A stretch of 42,930 bases of DNA, taken from Candidatus Apopatosoma intestinale. GTDB taxonomy: Bacteria; Bacillota; Clostridia; Oscillospirales; CAG-272. A model generated the notes under the pieces. It made no database searches. It saw nothing but the letters and a program-made list of their open reading frames with translations, and was not told the origin of the DNA. This document shows positions 8,490 to 17,046 of the stretch, one piece after another. The number at the start of each line of letters is the position of its first letter. Position 1 is the stretch's first letter. The stretch lies in assembly GCA_003524145.1 (NCBI GenBank), contig DODZ01000020.1:139285-182214 (forward strand), read 5' to 3'. The position numbers and the translations under genes are program-made.

Positions 8490-10034
8490 TTATTCTCTTG
8501 AAAATACATACCAATACGTCCTACCGCCGCCAAACGAATAATCGCCGCATTTCCATTCTTTGAAAAGATATTCTTTGCCGTTAATCGTTTTTATTTCGTA
8601 TGCAGACGCGGTCTTTTCACGCCTGTTCAGAACAAATCCTTTCGTCCATACGGAGGTGACACCGCTTGTTCCGTTTTGGGTTGCCGATACAAACGCTCCG
8701 TTTTCTTTGAACTCTACCGAGAGCGCAAACAAATCTTCCTCTTTCAAGTTCTGCTTGTCGGGGTCGAAGCTTTCTTTGTGAATAACAAAATCCCGCACTT
8801 TCCATTTGCCGAGAACAGCAGTGTCATTTACAAACGGATAGTCGATATTGTCACATTTTCTGAACTCTTCTTGCGAAGCATAGTGTCTGTCGTCTGCCTT
8901 TTCATATACCCATATTTCGGGAACGCCGAATCCGATACCGCTGTCGCCACAATCGGTCATCTCAAGGAAAAGAAGCTTGTGTCCGTCGATGTTTTCGATT
9001 GTATAATGATTTGCATACTGTGTATCCGGCTTCGGTCCGCCTGTAAACATCGTCCCTTTTGTCCAACCGTCTACTGCCCAGTAACCTTTTCCGCCGTCGA
9101 TAAAATACAGCTCGTGGAGCCAAGTCGAGTGACTGCATTTCGGCTTTCCATAGATAAACTGCTCGCGCGTCGGCACAATGTCAACAACTTTCCACTTTCC
9201 GCATACTTCGGGGTCGTCCGTAAAGGGCGCATTTGATTTTTTGCCGGAATACAAAGGCTCTTTTGCTTTCCCGCTTACGGAAACTTTGAGCTCAACTGTT
9301 CCGTCATCGTGATAAATTTCATAATAAGCACCGCAAACCTTATAATCCGAGCTTTCAAGATGTCTGATAATAGCTTTGTATGCTTCGTCAAGCTCATTTT
9401 CCTTACAGCAGAGGGAAGCGACATTATTTCCGAAAGTAAGTGTCTTTTCGCTGCATGCGCTGTTCTTTGGCAGGCTGCCTGTGATTTCCGCGCATGCGGC
9501 AAGGTCAAAATCGGATTCTTTATATTCCGTTTCATAATTGATTATGATTTTTCGCCTGCCTATGATGGCTTTCGGCAATTTTTCCGCAATGTCGGCGGCT
9601 TCGCGCAGAGCATCCGCTTTTGAACCGTAAAATCTGCGCACAAAGGCAATACGGATTTCATCCGTTTCTTTGATAATAACATTAAACATATTTGACTCTC
9701 CTTTTGTAAGACTGTTTTTTATGGATTTGATTCTTTTCAGCTGTTTTTCGGTATTTTCGATGAGTAAATTCAATTCCGTAAGCTTTGCATTCAGTATCTC
9801 GGTGATTTTATCGCGGTTATCGACCGAAAGCTGTACTTTTATCTCATCGAGAGAAAAGCCGAGTTCCTTTAAGGCAATTATACGGTAGCAATCCACCAAT
9901 TTTGAAGCGGAATAATACCGATATCCTGTGAATTTATCAATCTTATCCGGAATAAGAAGCCCTTGCGCATCATAATAGCGCAGAGCTTTTACAGATATAT
10001 TGCACAGTTTTGATAATTCGCCTATCCTATACAT
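8490..10034 (-). CDS. MerR-family regulator with effector domain and two C-terminal sensor-like domains (514 aa)
   Basis: The start is placed at 10034, where the protein opens MYRIGELSKLCN, a textbook MerR winged helix, with AAAGGAA upstream. Order: MerR DNA-binding domain (residues ~1-70), a dimerisation coiled coil (~75-115), a GyrI-like effector-binding region (~118-255), then two ~115-residue copies of a domain starting '(C/L)GKWKV.D' and ending in a 'W.YE' or 'WYVFS' strand (~275-385 and ~400-514). The paired C-terminal domains look like small lipocalin-type beta barrels; this is inference. MerR proteins twist promoters with overlong spacers, and such a promoter lies just upstream, so autoregulation is likely. 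No transporter or enzyme target is adjacent; the ligand is unknown. Confidence 0.85.
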   Translation of the reverse strand: MYRIGELSKLCNISVKALRYYDAQGLLIPDKIDKFTGYRYYSASKLVDCYRIIALKELGFSLDEIKVQLSVDNRDKITEILNAKLTELNLLIENTEKQLKRIKSIKNSLTKGESNMFNVIIKETDEIRIAFVRRFYGSKADALREAADIAEKLPKAIIGRRKIIINYETEYKESDFDLAACAEITGSLPKNSACSEKTLTFGNNVASLCCKENELDEAYKAIIRHLESSDYKVCGAYYEIYHDDGTVELKVSVSGKAKEPLYSGKKSNAPFTDDPEVCGKWKVVDIVPTREQFIYGKPKCSHSTWLHELYFIDGGKGYWAVDGWTKGTMFTGGPKPDTQYANHYTIENIDGHKLLFLEMTDCGDSGIGFGVPEIWVYEKADDRHYASQEEFRKCDNIDYPFVNDTAVLGKWKVRDFVIHKESFDPDKQNLKEEDLFALSVEFKENGAFVSATQNGTSGVTSVWTKGFVLNRREKTASAYEIKTINGKEYLFKEWKCGDYSFGGGRTYWYVFSRE

Positions 10035-10098
10035 AATCTTTTCCTTTCTTTCGGATTTTGCAATCGCAAAAACAGCGCTGTTTCTTTCTTGCAAGCCA

Positions 10099-10129
10099 AG
10101 TGTATCATTACAGTTAGGAGGAGAGTCAA
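10099..10129 (-). promoter_or_regulatory. MerR-type promoter with 19-bp spacer
   Basis: On the minus strand TTGACT (10129-10124) and TACACT (10104-10099) are separated by 19 bp. This overlong spacing is the signature of promoters activated by MerR-family proteins. It lies about 65 bp upstream of the MerR-type gene. The rest of 10035-10336 holds only AT-rich sequence and the hairpin at 10294. Confidence 0.7.
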
Positions 10130-10293
10130 GAGGTTTTTGAAAAATTTTTGAAATTATTTTAAATCAGCCGAAGGCAGGGAAGAGCGAGTCAATTTTTGCC
10201 GGGCTTGCTCTGCGAAAATTATATCATATTTTTTGAAATTTGTCCATTATAAATCCGTCGAGAGCGATTTTGAGACTACCTAACAAAAAATAA

Positions 10294-10316
10294 GGGCTGA
10301 CCATGGCAGTCAGCCC
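10294..10316 (-). terminator. Terminator hairpin of the GGGCTGAC family
   Basis: GGGCTGAC (10294-10301) pairs exactly with GTCAGCCC (10309-10316) around a 7-nt loop. It lies just past the stop codon of the XRE gene (minus strand) and is followed on that strand by TTA and then a T-run. It belongs to a hairpin family also seen at 38620 and 42859. Confidence 0.7.
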
Positions 10317-10336
10317 CTGAAAATGTGCGATTTTAT

Positions 10337-11185
10337 TCAGTCTTGCTTGAAATACGGTTCCGTTCTTCCTCCGCTATAATATGCAAAGATTTCAGGCTTA
10401 TTGATGATTTCTCTTGCAAAAATCAGCAAGGCTACGAATGACGGTGTAGGCCAGAATTGGTATACTGTTTGCGCTTCGTCGTCCATTTCAATCTGTAAAG
10501 TGGAAACAAGATGATATTTTTTGAGCGTTTTCAGTATTTCATCTGCCTTTTGAGCATCTATGCCGAGATTTTTGACAAGCAGCATCGGCGTGAATGATTT
10601 TTTTGCATCACGCTGATTTAGAAAAACGCATGCATCGAAAAAAGCTTTATCTGCCATATCCTTAAAAAAGGTGTGGTAATCTACACCATTGAAATAAGCG
10701 TCGTTTGTGCTGTGAGGATTCGGAACAATCAAAAAGTATTGACTACAATTGGCGATTCCCATGCGGGTAAAGCCCTCGTCGCGCATAACTGATGAATAGT
10801 GTTGAGCGCTACAATCGATTTCTTTTTCATAATCCTCAATACTGCCTTTATCGGTATATTTCGGATACGACATAAGCGCGCGTTCTATATCATAGCAAAG
10901 ATTGAAAGCGGCTTTTATCTTTTGCTCATCGGGAGTCTCAATTATCTTTTTCATCAGGGTCGATTGAAGATTGCTATCGGAAGTGTTTCTGGAAAAAAGA
11001 CTGTCAATGGAAACGGCAAAGAAATCCGCGATTTTCGGAAGCAACTCGATATCGGGCACTCCGCCGTTTTCCCATTTTGATACAGCCTGCGTGCTGACAC
11101 CGACATATTTTGCAAGTTCCTCCTGCTTTACGCCTTTTTCCTTGCGCAATGACGCGATTTGTTTTCCTATCGTTTCAATACCCAT
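10337..11185 (-). CDS. XRE-family transcriptional regulator (282 aa)
   Basis: The N-terminal helix-turn-helix (residues ~8-62) contains the canonical 'VGVSTQAVSKWENG' recognition helix and 'PDIELLPKIADFF'. The remaining ~215 residues are helical with no recognised enzyme motif and probably form a ligand or dimerisation domain. Two conspicuous segments are 'YFLIVPNPHSTNDAYFNGVDY' and a C-terminal aromatic-rich tail. The start is supported by AAGGAGAAA upstream. It has its own promoter (11236-11264) facing away from the sigma-factor gene. The regulatory target is not evident from context. Confidence 0.85.
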   Translation of the reverse strand: MGIETIGKQIASLRKEKGVKQEELAKYVGVSTQAVSKWENGGVPDIELLPKIADFFAVSIDSLFSRNTSDSNLQSTLMKKIIETPDEQKIKAAFNLCYDIERALMSYPKYTDKGSIEDYEKEIDCSAQHYSSVMRDEGFTRMGIANCSQYFLIVPNPHSTNDAYFNGVDYHTFFKDMADKAFFDACVFLNQRDAKKSFTPMLLVKNLGIDAQKADEILKTLKKYHLVSTLQIEMDDEAQTVYQFWPTPSFVALLIFAREIINKPEIFAYYSGGRTEPYFKQD

Positions 11186-11235
11186 AAAAATTTCTCCTTT
11201 GATAATATTTTTTGAAAGCCGCTTTCGTTGCCTTA

Positions 11236-11264
11236 ATTATAACACAAATCGCGGTTGATTTCAA
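11236..11264 (-). promoter_or_regulatory. Sigma-A promoter of the XRE regulator
   Basis: Minus strand: TTGAAA (11264-11259), a 17-bp spacer and TATAAT (11241-11236). The leader to the ATG is about 45 nt. Confidence 0.8.
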
Positions 11265-11394
11265 TGGAGACGGAATTTACAAAAATCAATCCGCAGTTGA
11301 CTTTCGCCTGACCAAGGGCGGGGCAATTGCACAGCTTGACAGTTAAAATTCATATTCAATCATAGCGCACCTACGACAAAACAGTCGAAATTTA

Positions 11395-11423
11395 TTGCTT
11401 TTATCCGGATTTTTCTTTATAAT
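11395..11423 (+). promoter_or_regulatory. Promoter of the ECF sigma-factor gene
   Basis: TTGCTT (11395-11400), a 17-bp spacer and TATAAT (11418-11423). It resembles the housekeeping consensus, not an ECF-type AAC/CGT promoter, so autoactivation is not evident. The stretch 11265-11394 shows no gene. Confidence 0.65.
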
Positions 11424-11520
11424 ATAATTACAGTCGAAAAAATTATTATCGCAACCCAACCTTTTCGCGCATTTTGCGCACTTATAGGCGAACCCCCACA
11501 AAATAAAGAAAGGACGCTTT

Positions 11521-14067
11521 ATGAATAACCATTTTGACAAAACGGACGAAGTGCTTGTCGAGCTTACACTTCTCGGAGACGGAACTGCATATGAAGAGCT
11601 TGTTACCCGTCATCAGCGCGCGGTGATGGGAACGGCTTACAAGGTGACGAAAAACAGATTTTCCGCGGAGGACGCTTCGCAGGATGCGTTTGTTTCCGCA
11701 TGGATGAATCTCTGTGAGCTTCGCGACGCTTCAAAATTCGGCGCATGGGTCTGCTCGTTTGCCAAAAACTGCGCGAGAACACTCGAGCGGCATTATCGCG
11801 CGGCGATACCCGATATCAGCCTCGACACGCTCGAGGGCTTTGAGATCGCGGACGAGGATGAACCTTTTGCCGAAGATGACCTTGAAAATGTCCGTCGTTC
11901 GGTCGATTTGCTCAGCGAAAAGATAAGAGAAACCGTCCGCCTGCATTATTTCGAGGGAAAATCCGTTGCGGAAATAGCAAAAATACTGTCCGTTCCCGTG
12001 GGAACTGTCAAATGGCGCCTTTCTGAGGGGAGAAAACAACTGAGAAAGGGTTACGGTATTATGGAGAAAACATACGACGAAAACGAAAGCCTCGTTGCCC
12101 GCGTCATGCGTCAGGTCGAGGCGCTCAAGCTTTGGCAGCTCAAAAACGACAAGACCGGTTTTGAAGAAGAATATCGCGCCGTTCTTGCAAATGTCGAGGC
12201 GCTTGAAGATTCAAAGGAAAAAAGTTCTATGCTCGCCGATACTCTTCTGCGCGGCTATTGGTGGCTTCCGGGCGAAAAGAATAAAGAGGTTTTTGAGAGA
12301 ATCAAAAAATCCGCCGAGGACGGTCATAACGATGACGTCATGATGACGGTCGCATACATGGAACATGAAAAATATTCCGGCGAGGAAAGAATCAGATTCA
12401 TGCGTGAAACGCAGATACCTTATTACCGCGAGGGCGGCTATCCGAAAACGCTGGCTTATATATGGTTCTGGCTCGGATATGAATACCGCAAAAAGGGAGA
12501 ATACGAGGAAGCTATACGTTGCTATGAGCAGGTGATGAATATCCTCACGCCGTCGGATGTATATTATGCAAATGCAAAATCTGCCATCGAGGGAGAAAAG
12601 CGCTCTATCGCAGCCGAAAAAAATCATGATGTCATTCGTTATAATGCAGGCGTTACCGGAGATGTTTACAGAAAGATTAACGGCAAGTTATACTTCTGGG
12701 AGCAGCCAGGATACGGCGCTTCTACAGACGGCGCAAACGGCAGCCTTTTCTGGAATATGTCCCTCTGCGACGGTTTGATGCTTGATGAGAGCATGAAGAC
12801 AGGCGACACGGTTACGTCGTCGGACGAAAAAATTACGCTCACATATCTGAAAAACGACGGCGCATGCGATACGCCCGCAGGGCATTTTGAAAACTGCTCC
12901 GTATATATTATCGATGGCGAACGCTATGGACTTACTCATTGCGAAACTTGGCTTTGCGACGGCGTCGGCATCGTCCGCCAGATCGTAACAAGGCATGATG
13001 ACTCATACGAATGGGTGCTTTCGTCATATAAGACAAGCGGCAAAGGCGGGCTTCTCCCATTTGAGGCGGGCAACCGCTGGGAATATGCGCTTGCCGAGCG
13101 CGAAGCTACAGGAATAACGGAAAGAGAAAACATTTTTGAAGTTACCGCATGCGATGCCGGCTCCGTGACGCTTTCAAATATGAACTTTATGGCTGTGACA
13201 GGCTATTACGACACATGGGAGGGCAAAACGGCAGAAGCGAGGTACTGTTACTGCAAGAATATAACATCAGACGACGAAATTCTTTGCGATGTGAGCGGCG
13301 CGATGAAGCGTGCCGAAGAACTTGCCGTAACAAAGCGGCAGAAGCTGCACACTGCCATAGCAAACAAGGTAATGCGCCGCATTTTTGAAACCGATCCCAC
13401 CATAAATCCGGATTATACGGAAAAAGGCAGATGGAATTTCTTTGAATACGATGCGATAAAAAAATCCGACGGCAAAATCAGCTGTGACGACCTCCGCAAA
13501 TACAGCTTTGAATGGAAAGATATGTCGGATTGCGGCAGGAAATGCGTCGGCTACAAGGTGCTTTACAGCTTCTTCTTTTCAATTTTGCAGGATGCGGCAG
13601 GCTGTCTGTGGTCGGATAAATGGCAGGACGGCTATCATTTCGACGAAAGAAAATCGGGCAAATATGTCACAAAGAATTTCAATGTCAAGGGCGGCGAAAC
13701 AGTCGTTACGCCTGCGGGCACATTTGAAAACTGCCTGCGTGTCAGCTTCGATTTTCAGGCGTGGGGATATTTCTCCGGCAGAAGCGAATATCTCTTTGCG
13801 GACGGTGTCGGCATTGTGCGCTTTGAGCATCCTTACGGAGAAGACAAATGCGCCGTATGGCAGCTTACGGAATATAAAGGCACAGGCAAGGGATTTTTTC
13901 CCACCGACGACGGACTTTTCCGCAGATATGAAGCAGACGCCCTTTCGGACGGCTGGCACGGCTCTGTCGAATACACATTCGACGAAGACGAAACCGGCAC
14001 GGTTATGTTCAAAAACGCTCTCGGCAATCAGGACAGAGCGGACTATGAGAAAATGAAGAAAAAATAA
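11521..14067 (+). CDS. ECF-type sigma-70 factor with a very long C-terminal extension (848 aa)
   Basis: GAAAGGA lies upstream of the ATG. Residues ~24-92 are sigma region 2 ('AEDASQDAFVSAWMNL...FGAWVCSFAKN') and ~128-176 are region 4 ('VRLHYFEGKSVAEIAKILSVPVGTVKWRLSEGRKQL'-type HTH). Ordinary ECF factors stop near residue 190; this one continues for about 670 residues. That part is a helical segment with a TPR-like motif ('LGYEYRKKGEYEEAIRCYEQ', ~315-345), then two related beta-rich units at ~452-545 and ~730-825, each with 'TPAG.FENC', a 'DGVGIVR' motif and 'YK..GKG'. No anti-sigma gene is adjacent, which fits control by the fused tail, as in ECF groups with C-terminal domains. Targets unknown. 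Everything reads in one frame. Confidence 0.85.
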   Translation: MNNHFDKTDEVLVELTLLGDGTAYEELVTRHQRAVMGTAYKVTKNRFSAEDASQDAFVSAWMNLCELRDASKFGAWVCSFAKNCARTLERHYRAAIPDISLDTLEGFEIADEDEPFAEDDLENVRRSVDLLSEKIRETVRLHYFEGKSVAEIAKILSVPVGTVKWRLSEGRKQLRKGYGIMEKTYDENESLVARVMRQVEALKLWQLKNDKTGFEEEYRAVLANVEALEDSKEKSSMLADTLLRGYWWLPGEKNKEVFERIKKSAEDGHNDDVMMTVAYMEHEKYSGEERIRFMRETQIPYYREGGYPKTLAYIWFWLGYEYRKKGEYEEAIRCYEQVMNILTPSDVYYANAKSAIEGEKRSIAAEKNHDVIRYNAGVTGDVYRKINGKLYFWEQPGYGASTDGANGSLFWNMSLCDGLMLDESMKTGDTVTSSDEKITLTYLKNDGACDTPAGHFENCSVYIIDGERYGLTHCETWLCDGVGIVRQIVTRHDDSYEWVLSSYKTSGKGGLLPFEAGNRWEYALAEREATGITERENIFEVTACDAGSVTLSNMNFMAVTGYYDTWEGKTAEARYCYCKNITSDDEILCDVSGAMKRAEELAVTKRQKLHTAIANKVMRRIFETDPTINPDYTEKGRWNFFEYDAIKKSDGKISCDDLRKYSFEWKDMSDCGRKCVGYKVLYSFFFSILQDAAGCLWSDKWQDGYHFDERKSGKYVTKNFNVKGGETVVTPAGTFENCLRVSFDFQAWGYFSGRSEYLFADGVGIVRFEHPYGEDKCAVWQLTEYKGTGKGFFPTDDGLFRRYEADALSDGWHGSVEYTFDEDETGTVMFKNALGNQDRADYEKMKKK

Positions 14068-14114
14068 AAAGGCGGAATTAAACCACAGGTTGATTTTTTC
14101 CTAATACAGCGTTG

Positions 14115-14143
14115 TTGACCCACCTCCATTCTTATGATATAAT
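14115..14143 (+). promoter_or_regulatory. Sigma-A promoter
   Basis: TTGACC (14115-14120), a 17-bp spacer and TATAAT (14138-14143), about 40 bp before the ATG at 14186. The gene therefore has its own promoter and is not simply an operon member of the sigma-factor gene. Confidence 0.8.
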
Positions 14144-14185
14144 TTAATCAGTGAAGCGCATCACAATTAATTTTGGAGGTTCCTT

Positions 14186-15229
14186 ATGACTAACATCAAT
14201 ATTGGCAATAAGATACGGCAACTCAGAAAAAAGAAAGGCATTACTCAAGAATCGCTTGCTTCTGTACTTTCCGTTTCCCCGCAAGCAGTAAGCAAATGGG
14301 AGAGCGGTCTAACATATCCCGATGTGGAAATAATACCGATTATCGCAGGATATTTTGAGGTTTCTATGGATATTCTGTTTGGTTACGATGTTCGTGAGAT
14401 GAAAGCAAAGATCCAAAAGATTATTGATGATGCCATGAAATATTTCTTTGATGATACTGCAAAATATATTAAAATTATAAAAGATGCTTTACAAGATTAT
14501 CCCGAAAATGAAGATTTACTTGCAGCTCTTTTGGATGGATATGAATACACTTTGCGTGACAAAGGGGATACCTCTCATTTAGATGAAATGATAGAGCTAT
14601 CGCAGAAAATCATTACAGAAAGCACCGATTTTATTAAAGTGTGCAATGTAAAAGACAGTCAAGCTGCAGCATATCTCAAAAAAGGTGAATACCAAGAAGC
14701 GAAAAAAGTATTAAAAACACTTCCTCGTGAGTATAATCTTCGGGACGAAGCATTTGCATTCAGACTATCCGGAAAAGACAAACTGAATGGAGCATGCTTT
14801 TCAAGGTGCCATCATCTGCAGGGCTTATATATAGCTTGTATGGAAGAAGGCGATGCATGGTTTTTCATGAATCAGCATTCTGATGTTAAGCTCCGTAATT
14901 ATACTCCCGGTGATTATATACCGGAAGCGCTGAAGTGCTATAAAAAGGGGCTTCGCGTTCTCACAACATTTCTTTTGACAGATTGCCATGATAATCCCGC
15001 AGATCAATACCTTTGGGACGGTATGCAGACTTTTCATTGGGCTTTCCATCAATGTATTGCTGCTTGTTATAAAAAACTTGGTAATATTGAAGAGTGTGAC
15101 AAGTCCGTTTCCGAAGCATATAGACTCATATCAGTGGCATGGAAAGATTTTGAAGAAAATAAAGCACGCTACATGGAGCCATTCTATAAATATCTCGAAG
15201 ACTATGGTCTTGCCGAGTATATCAGATAG
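14186..15229 (+). CDS. XRE-family regulator with helical-repeat sensor domain (347 aa)
   Basis: TTGGAGG sits before the ATG. Residues ~6-65 are an XRE helix-turn-helix with 'LSVSPQAVSKWESG' and 'PDVEIIPIIAGYFEVS'. The remaining ~280 residues are alpha-helical, with TPR-like pairs ('AAYLKKGEYQEAKKVLKTLP', 'ACYKKLGNIEECDKSVSEAY'). This layout is common in Firmicutes and resembles peptide-sensing regulators of the RRNPP type, but no cognate peptide gene is adjacent, so that is only a possibility. A bidirectional terminator follows. Confidence 0.85.
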   Translation: MTNINIGNKIRQLRKKKGITQESLASVLSVSPQAVSKWESGLTYPDVEIIPIIAGYFEVSMDILFGYDVREMKAKIQKIIDDAMKYFFDDTAKYIKIIKDALQDYPENEDLLAALLDGYEYTLRDKGDTSHLDEMIELSQKIITESTDFIKVCNVKDSQAAAYLKKGEYQEAKKVLKTLPREYNLRDEAFAFRLSGKDKLNGACFSRCHHLQGLYIACMEEGDAWFFMNQHSDVKLRNYTPGDYIPEALKCYKKGLRVLTTFLLTDCHDNPADQYLWDGMQTFHWAFHQCIAACYKKLGNIEECDKSVSEAYRLISVAWKDFEENKARYMEPFYKYLEDYGLAEYIR

Positions 15230-15253
15230 AATAACTATACCGATCATAAGCAG

Positions 15254-15298
15254 AAAATCAGCCGAAAGTGGGGTTAAACATCACTTTCGGCTGATTTT
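15254..15298. terminator. Bidirectional terminator between convergent genes
   Basis: A perfect 17-bp stem (15254-15270 with 15282-15298) with an 11-nt loop has A4 at its left base and T4 at its right base, so it can terminate both the XRE gene (+) and the kinase-like gene (-). Confidence 0.9.
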
Positions 15299-15299
15299 A

Positions 15300-15953
15300 T
15301 TACTTCGTAAACCCAAAATATTCGGCAACCTCAAAGGCGGTAGTATCTATGCTTGTATGATTGTTCCAAATAATATTTTTGATGCCAAGCTCGGTGACCC
15401 AATCGGGGATATTCGATTCGGCAGGAGTAACACATTCATAAGCATGCTCTATAACTCGTTGCTTTTCTTCATCGTTCAGATCTGTCCGCCCGGCAACAGT
15501 ATCGCGTATATTTTCATGATCGGGACGGTTAAACCAATCAAAAGAAGTACTCTGATTACAAAGATGAACCGCATTTGTCGCAACCGGAGCAATGGCAGAA
15601 TAATCAATATCTCCCTCACAAATGATAACATTATGCAGAGAAGAAAGCTGAATGAGCTCGGCGACCATCATCGGAGTCATTTCAGCCACGAAATGCACCT
15701 CACGCTCTGCAATTACCTCTTTGGGCAACTCCCAAAAGCTTTTGACACCGTATTCTTTTTCAAAGTTACGGCACATATAGGGCTGGTCAACAGGATTGGC
15801 TAATTTAATTTGACGGTTTCGGCTTTCATCGGTACTGTAAACATAGAAGCCGTATTTTTTACTTAAACTATTTGCTATGGTTGTTTTTCCGCTACCCCAG
15901 ATGAAGTATACATTTTTTAATTTGTTTTTAATAATGCTGTCTGCAATATTCAT
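15300..15953 (-). CDS. P-loop kinase-like protein with a shortened Walker A motif (217 aa)
   Basis: The N-terminus (KNVYFIWGSGKTTIANSLSKKYGF) matches the small AAA/adenylate-kinase-like NTPases whose loop usually reads with a longer G-x4-GK(S/T) spacing. Here the sequence before GKT is 'FIWGS', so the first Walker A glycine is absent, as if three residues had been lost in frame. The rest looks intact: a 'YSTDE' segment, 'HNVIICEGD' resembling a Walker B strand, and an Asn/Arg-rich lid region. The real family is probably nucleotide or small-molecule kinase-like; the substrate is unknown. GAGGT lies upstream of the ATG. It may be inactive or may have a variant loop. Confidence 0.65.
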   Translation of the reverse strand: MNIADSIIKNKLKNVYFIWGSGKTTIANSLSKKYGFYVYSTDESRNRQIKLANPVDQPYMCRNFEKEYGVKSFWELPKEVIAEREVHFVAEMTPMMVAELIQLSSLHNVIICEGDIDYSAIAPVATNAVHLCNQSTSFDWFNRPDHENIRDTVAGRTDLNDEEKQRVIEHAYECVTPAESNIPDWVTELGIKNIIWNNHTSIDTTAFEVAEYFGFTK

Positions 15954-16075
15954 TAATTACCTCGCAGTTTCTCCAAAACGTGCTCAATTCGCTTGAATAA
16001 TAAAATACTCAAATAAAACGAAATAATCCGAAGGCTTCTCATATTCGTAAAATGTCCGGATTGTTTTCTTGCGCT

Positions 16076-16099
16076 TGAGATGACAGGAGTCGAACCTGC
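16076..16099 (-). other. tRNA-like 3' end remnant (T-arm plus acceptor strand)
   Basis: On the minus strand GCAGG-TTCGACT-CCTGT forms a complete tRNA T-arm (5-bp stem with one G-U, 7-nt loop; 16099-16083), followed by CATCTCA resembling an acceptor 3' strand (16082-16076). No D-arm or anticodon arm was found in front of it. It could be the 3' fragment of a tRNA or tmRNA left by integration of a mobile element. The rest of 15954-16257 has no gene; it includes a weak A/T-rich hairpin around 16127-16146. Confidence 0.5.
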
Positions 16100-16257
16100 C
16101 TGAACTTGCTCCCAAACGCTAAAAGCCCTGTAAAATAAGGGTTTTTGAGTGATTTTTGATACTTTTCAGTCCGAAATTGATGCTTTTACGTGCTCTTTCA
16201 AGCACTGTTCCCACATAGTCCGGAACCGTAGATGGTCAAGATTGTGGTCAGGCAGAA

Positions 16258-16764
16258 TTACTTAGCAAGTTTCTCAAATGCTTTGCGGTATTTTTCTAAA
16301 ATACATTTGGCAGTTAAATCAATCTGTTCGTCATCGGAGAGTTGACTTTTTATCAATTCCAAAGTCCTCTCGTCCATCCTACCGTTATAAAACCACTCTA
16401 ATACTTCATGAAACACCGAACCGTCATCGCTCACAAGCGCGAACAGCGTCATTGACGACCGCAGCTTCATTGCGTCGGTGTGCCCGAAGATGTCTTCGGG
16501 ATTTTTCTTTTTTAACATTAGCAATGCTTCCGAGATTTCAATGAGCCGCGCTGATAAAACCGGATGAGAAAGGTACGCTCTCGCCTCATCAAGCCCTGCG
16601 ATGCCGTATACGTGCGCCATTGAACTCGTGCCCAGACCACGCAACTGCGGAAAAATGTACCACATCCAATGCGATCGCTTCAGCCCGCTTTTGATCTCCT
16701 CAAGCGCAACCGCGTACATCCGTTCCTGCGCCTCAATAAATCTATCTAAAGAATGGATATCCAT
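16258..16764 (-). CDS. DUF1810 family protein (168 aa)
   Basis: The start at 16764 is preferred because GGGAGGC lies a few bases upstream and the product then begins MDIHSLDRFIEAQ, as family members do. Hallmarks are 'SHWMWYIFPQLRGLG', 'YGIAGLDEARAYL.HP', and 'EDIFG..DAMKLRSSMTLF'. DUF1810 (COG5579) proteins are small cytoplasmic proteins of unknown biochemical role, with some proposals linking them to NADAR/calpastatin-like folds. It is monocistronic with its own promoter. Confidence 0.9.
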   Translation of the reverse strand: MDIHSLDRFIEAQERMYAVALEEIKSGLKRSHWMWYIFPQLRGLGTSSMAHVYGIAGLDEARAYLSHPVLSARLIEISEALLMLKKKNPEDIFGHTDAMKLRSSMTLFALVSDDGSVFHEVLEWFYNGRMDERTLELIKSQLSDDEQIDLTAKCILEKYRKAFEKLAK

Positions 16765-16799
16765 ATTGCCTCCCGACACTTCCCGCGGCTGCAATAATG

Positions 16800-16828
16800 A
16801 TTATACCATAAAATTGTATATACTTCAA
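16800..16828 (-). promoter_or_regulatory. Promoter of the DUF1810 gene
   Basis: Minus strand: TTGAAG (16828-16823), a 17-bp spacer and TATAAT (16805-16800), about 36 bp before the start codon. Confidence 0.8.
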
Positions 16829-16969
16829 GTCCCCTCACGGTGAAATATTTGCACCGCTGAAATCAAAGATAACCGCCGGGCGATTATATCCCTATTACAC
16901 CTTCTATCATAGGGAGTTAATATTACTTCGGCAGATTTATATTATTTCATAAAACCTGCCGCAATTCTG

Positions 16970-16998
16970 TTGACAAAATTAATTTTTTCGGCTATAAT
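16970..16998 (+). promoter_or_regulatory. Consensus promoter of the AAA_14 ATPase gene
   Basis: TTGACA (16970-16975), a 17-bp spacer and TATAAT (16993-16998) match the consensus exactly. The leader is about 40 nt. Confidence 0.85.
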
Positions 16999-17046
16999 AG
17001 TATCAGAATTAAAATCAGCCGCAATTTACCCATTACGGAGGTGTTT

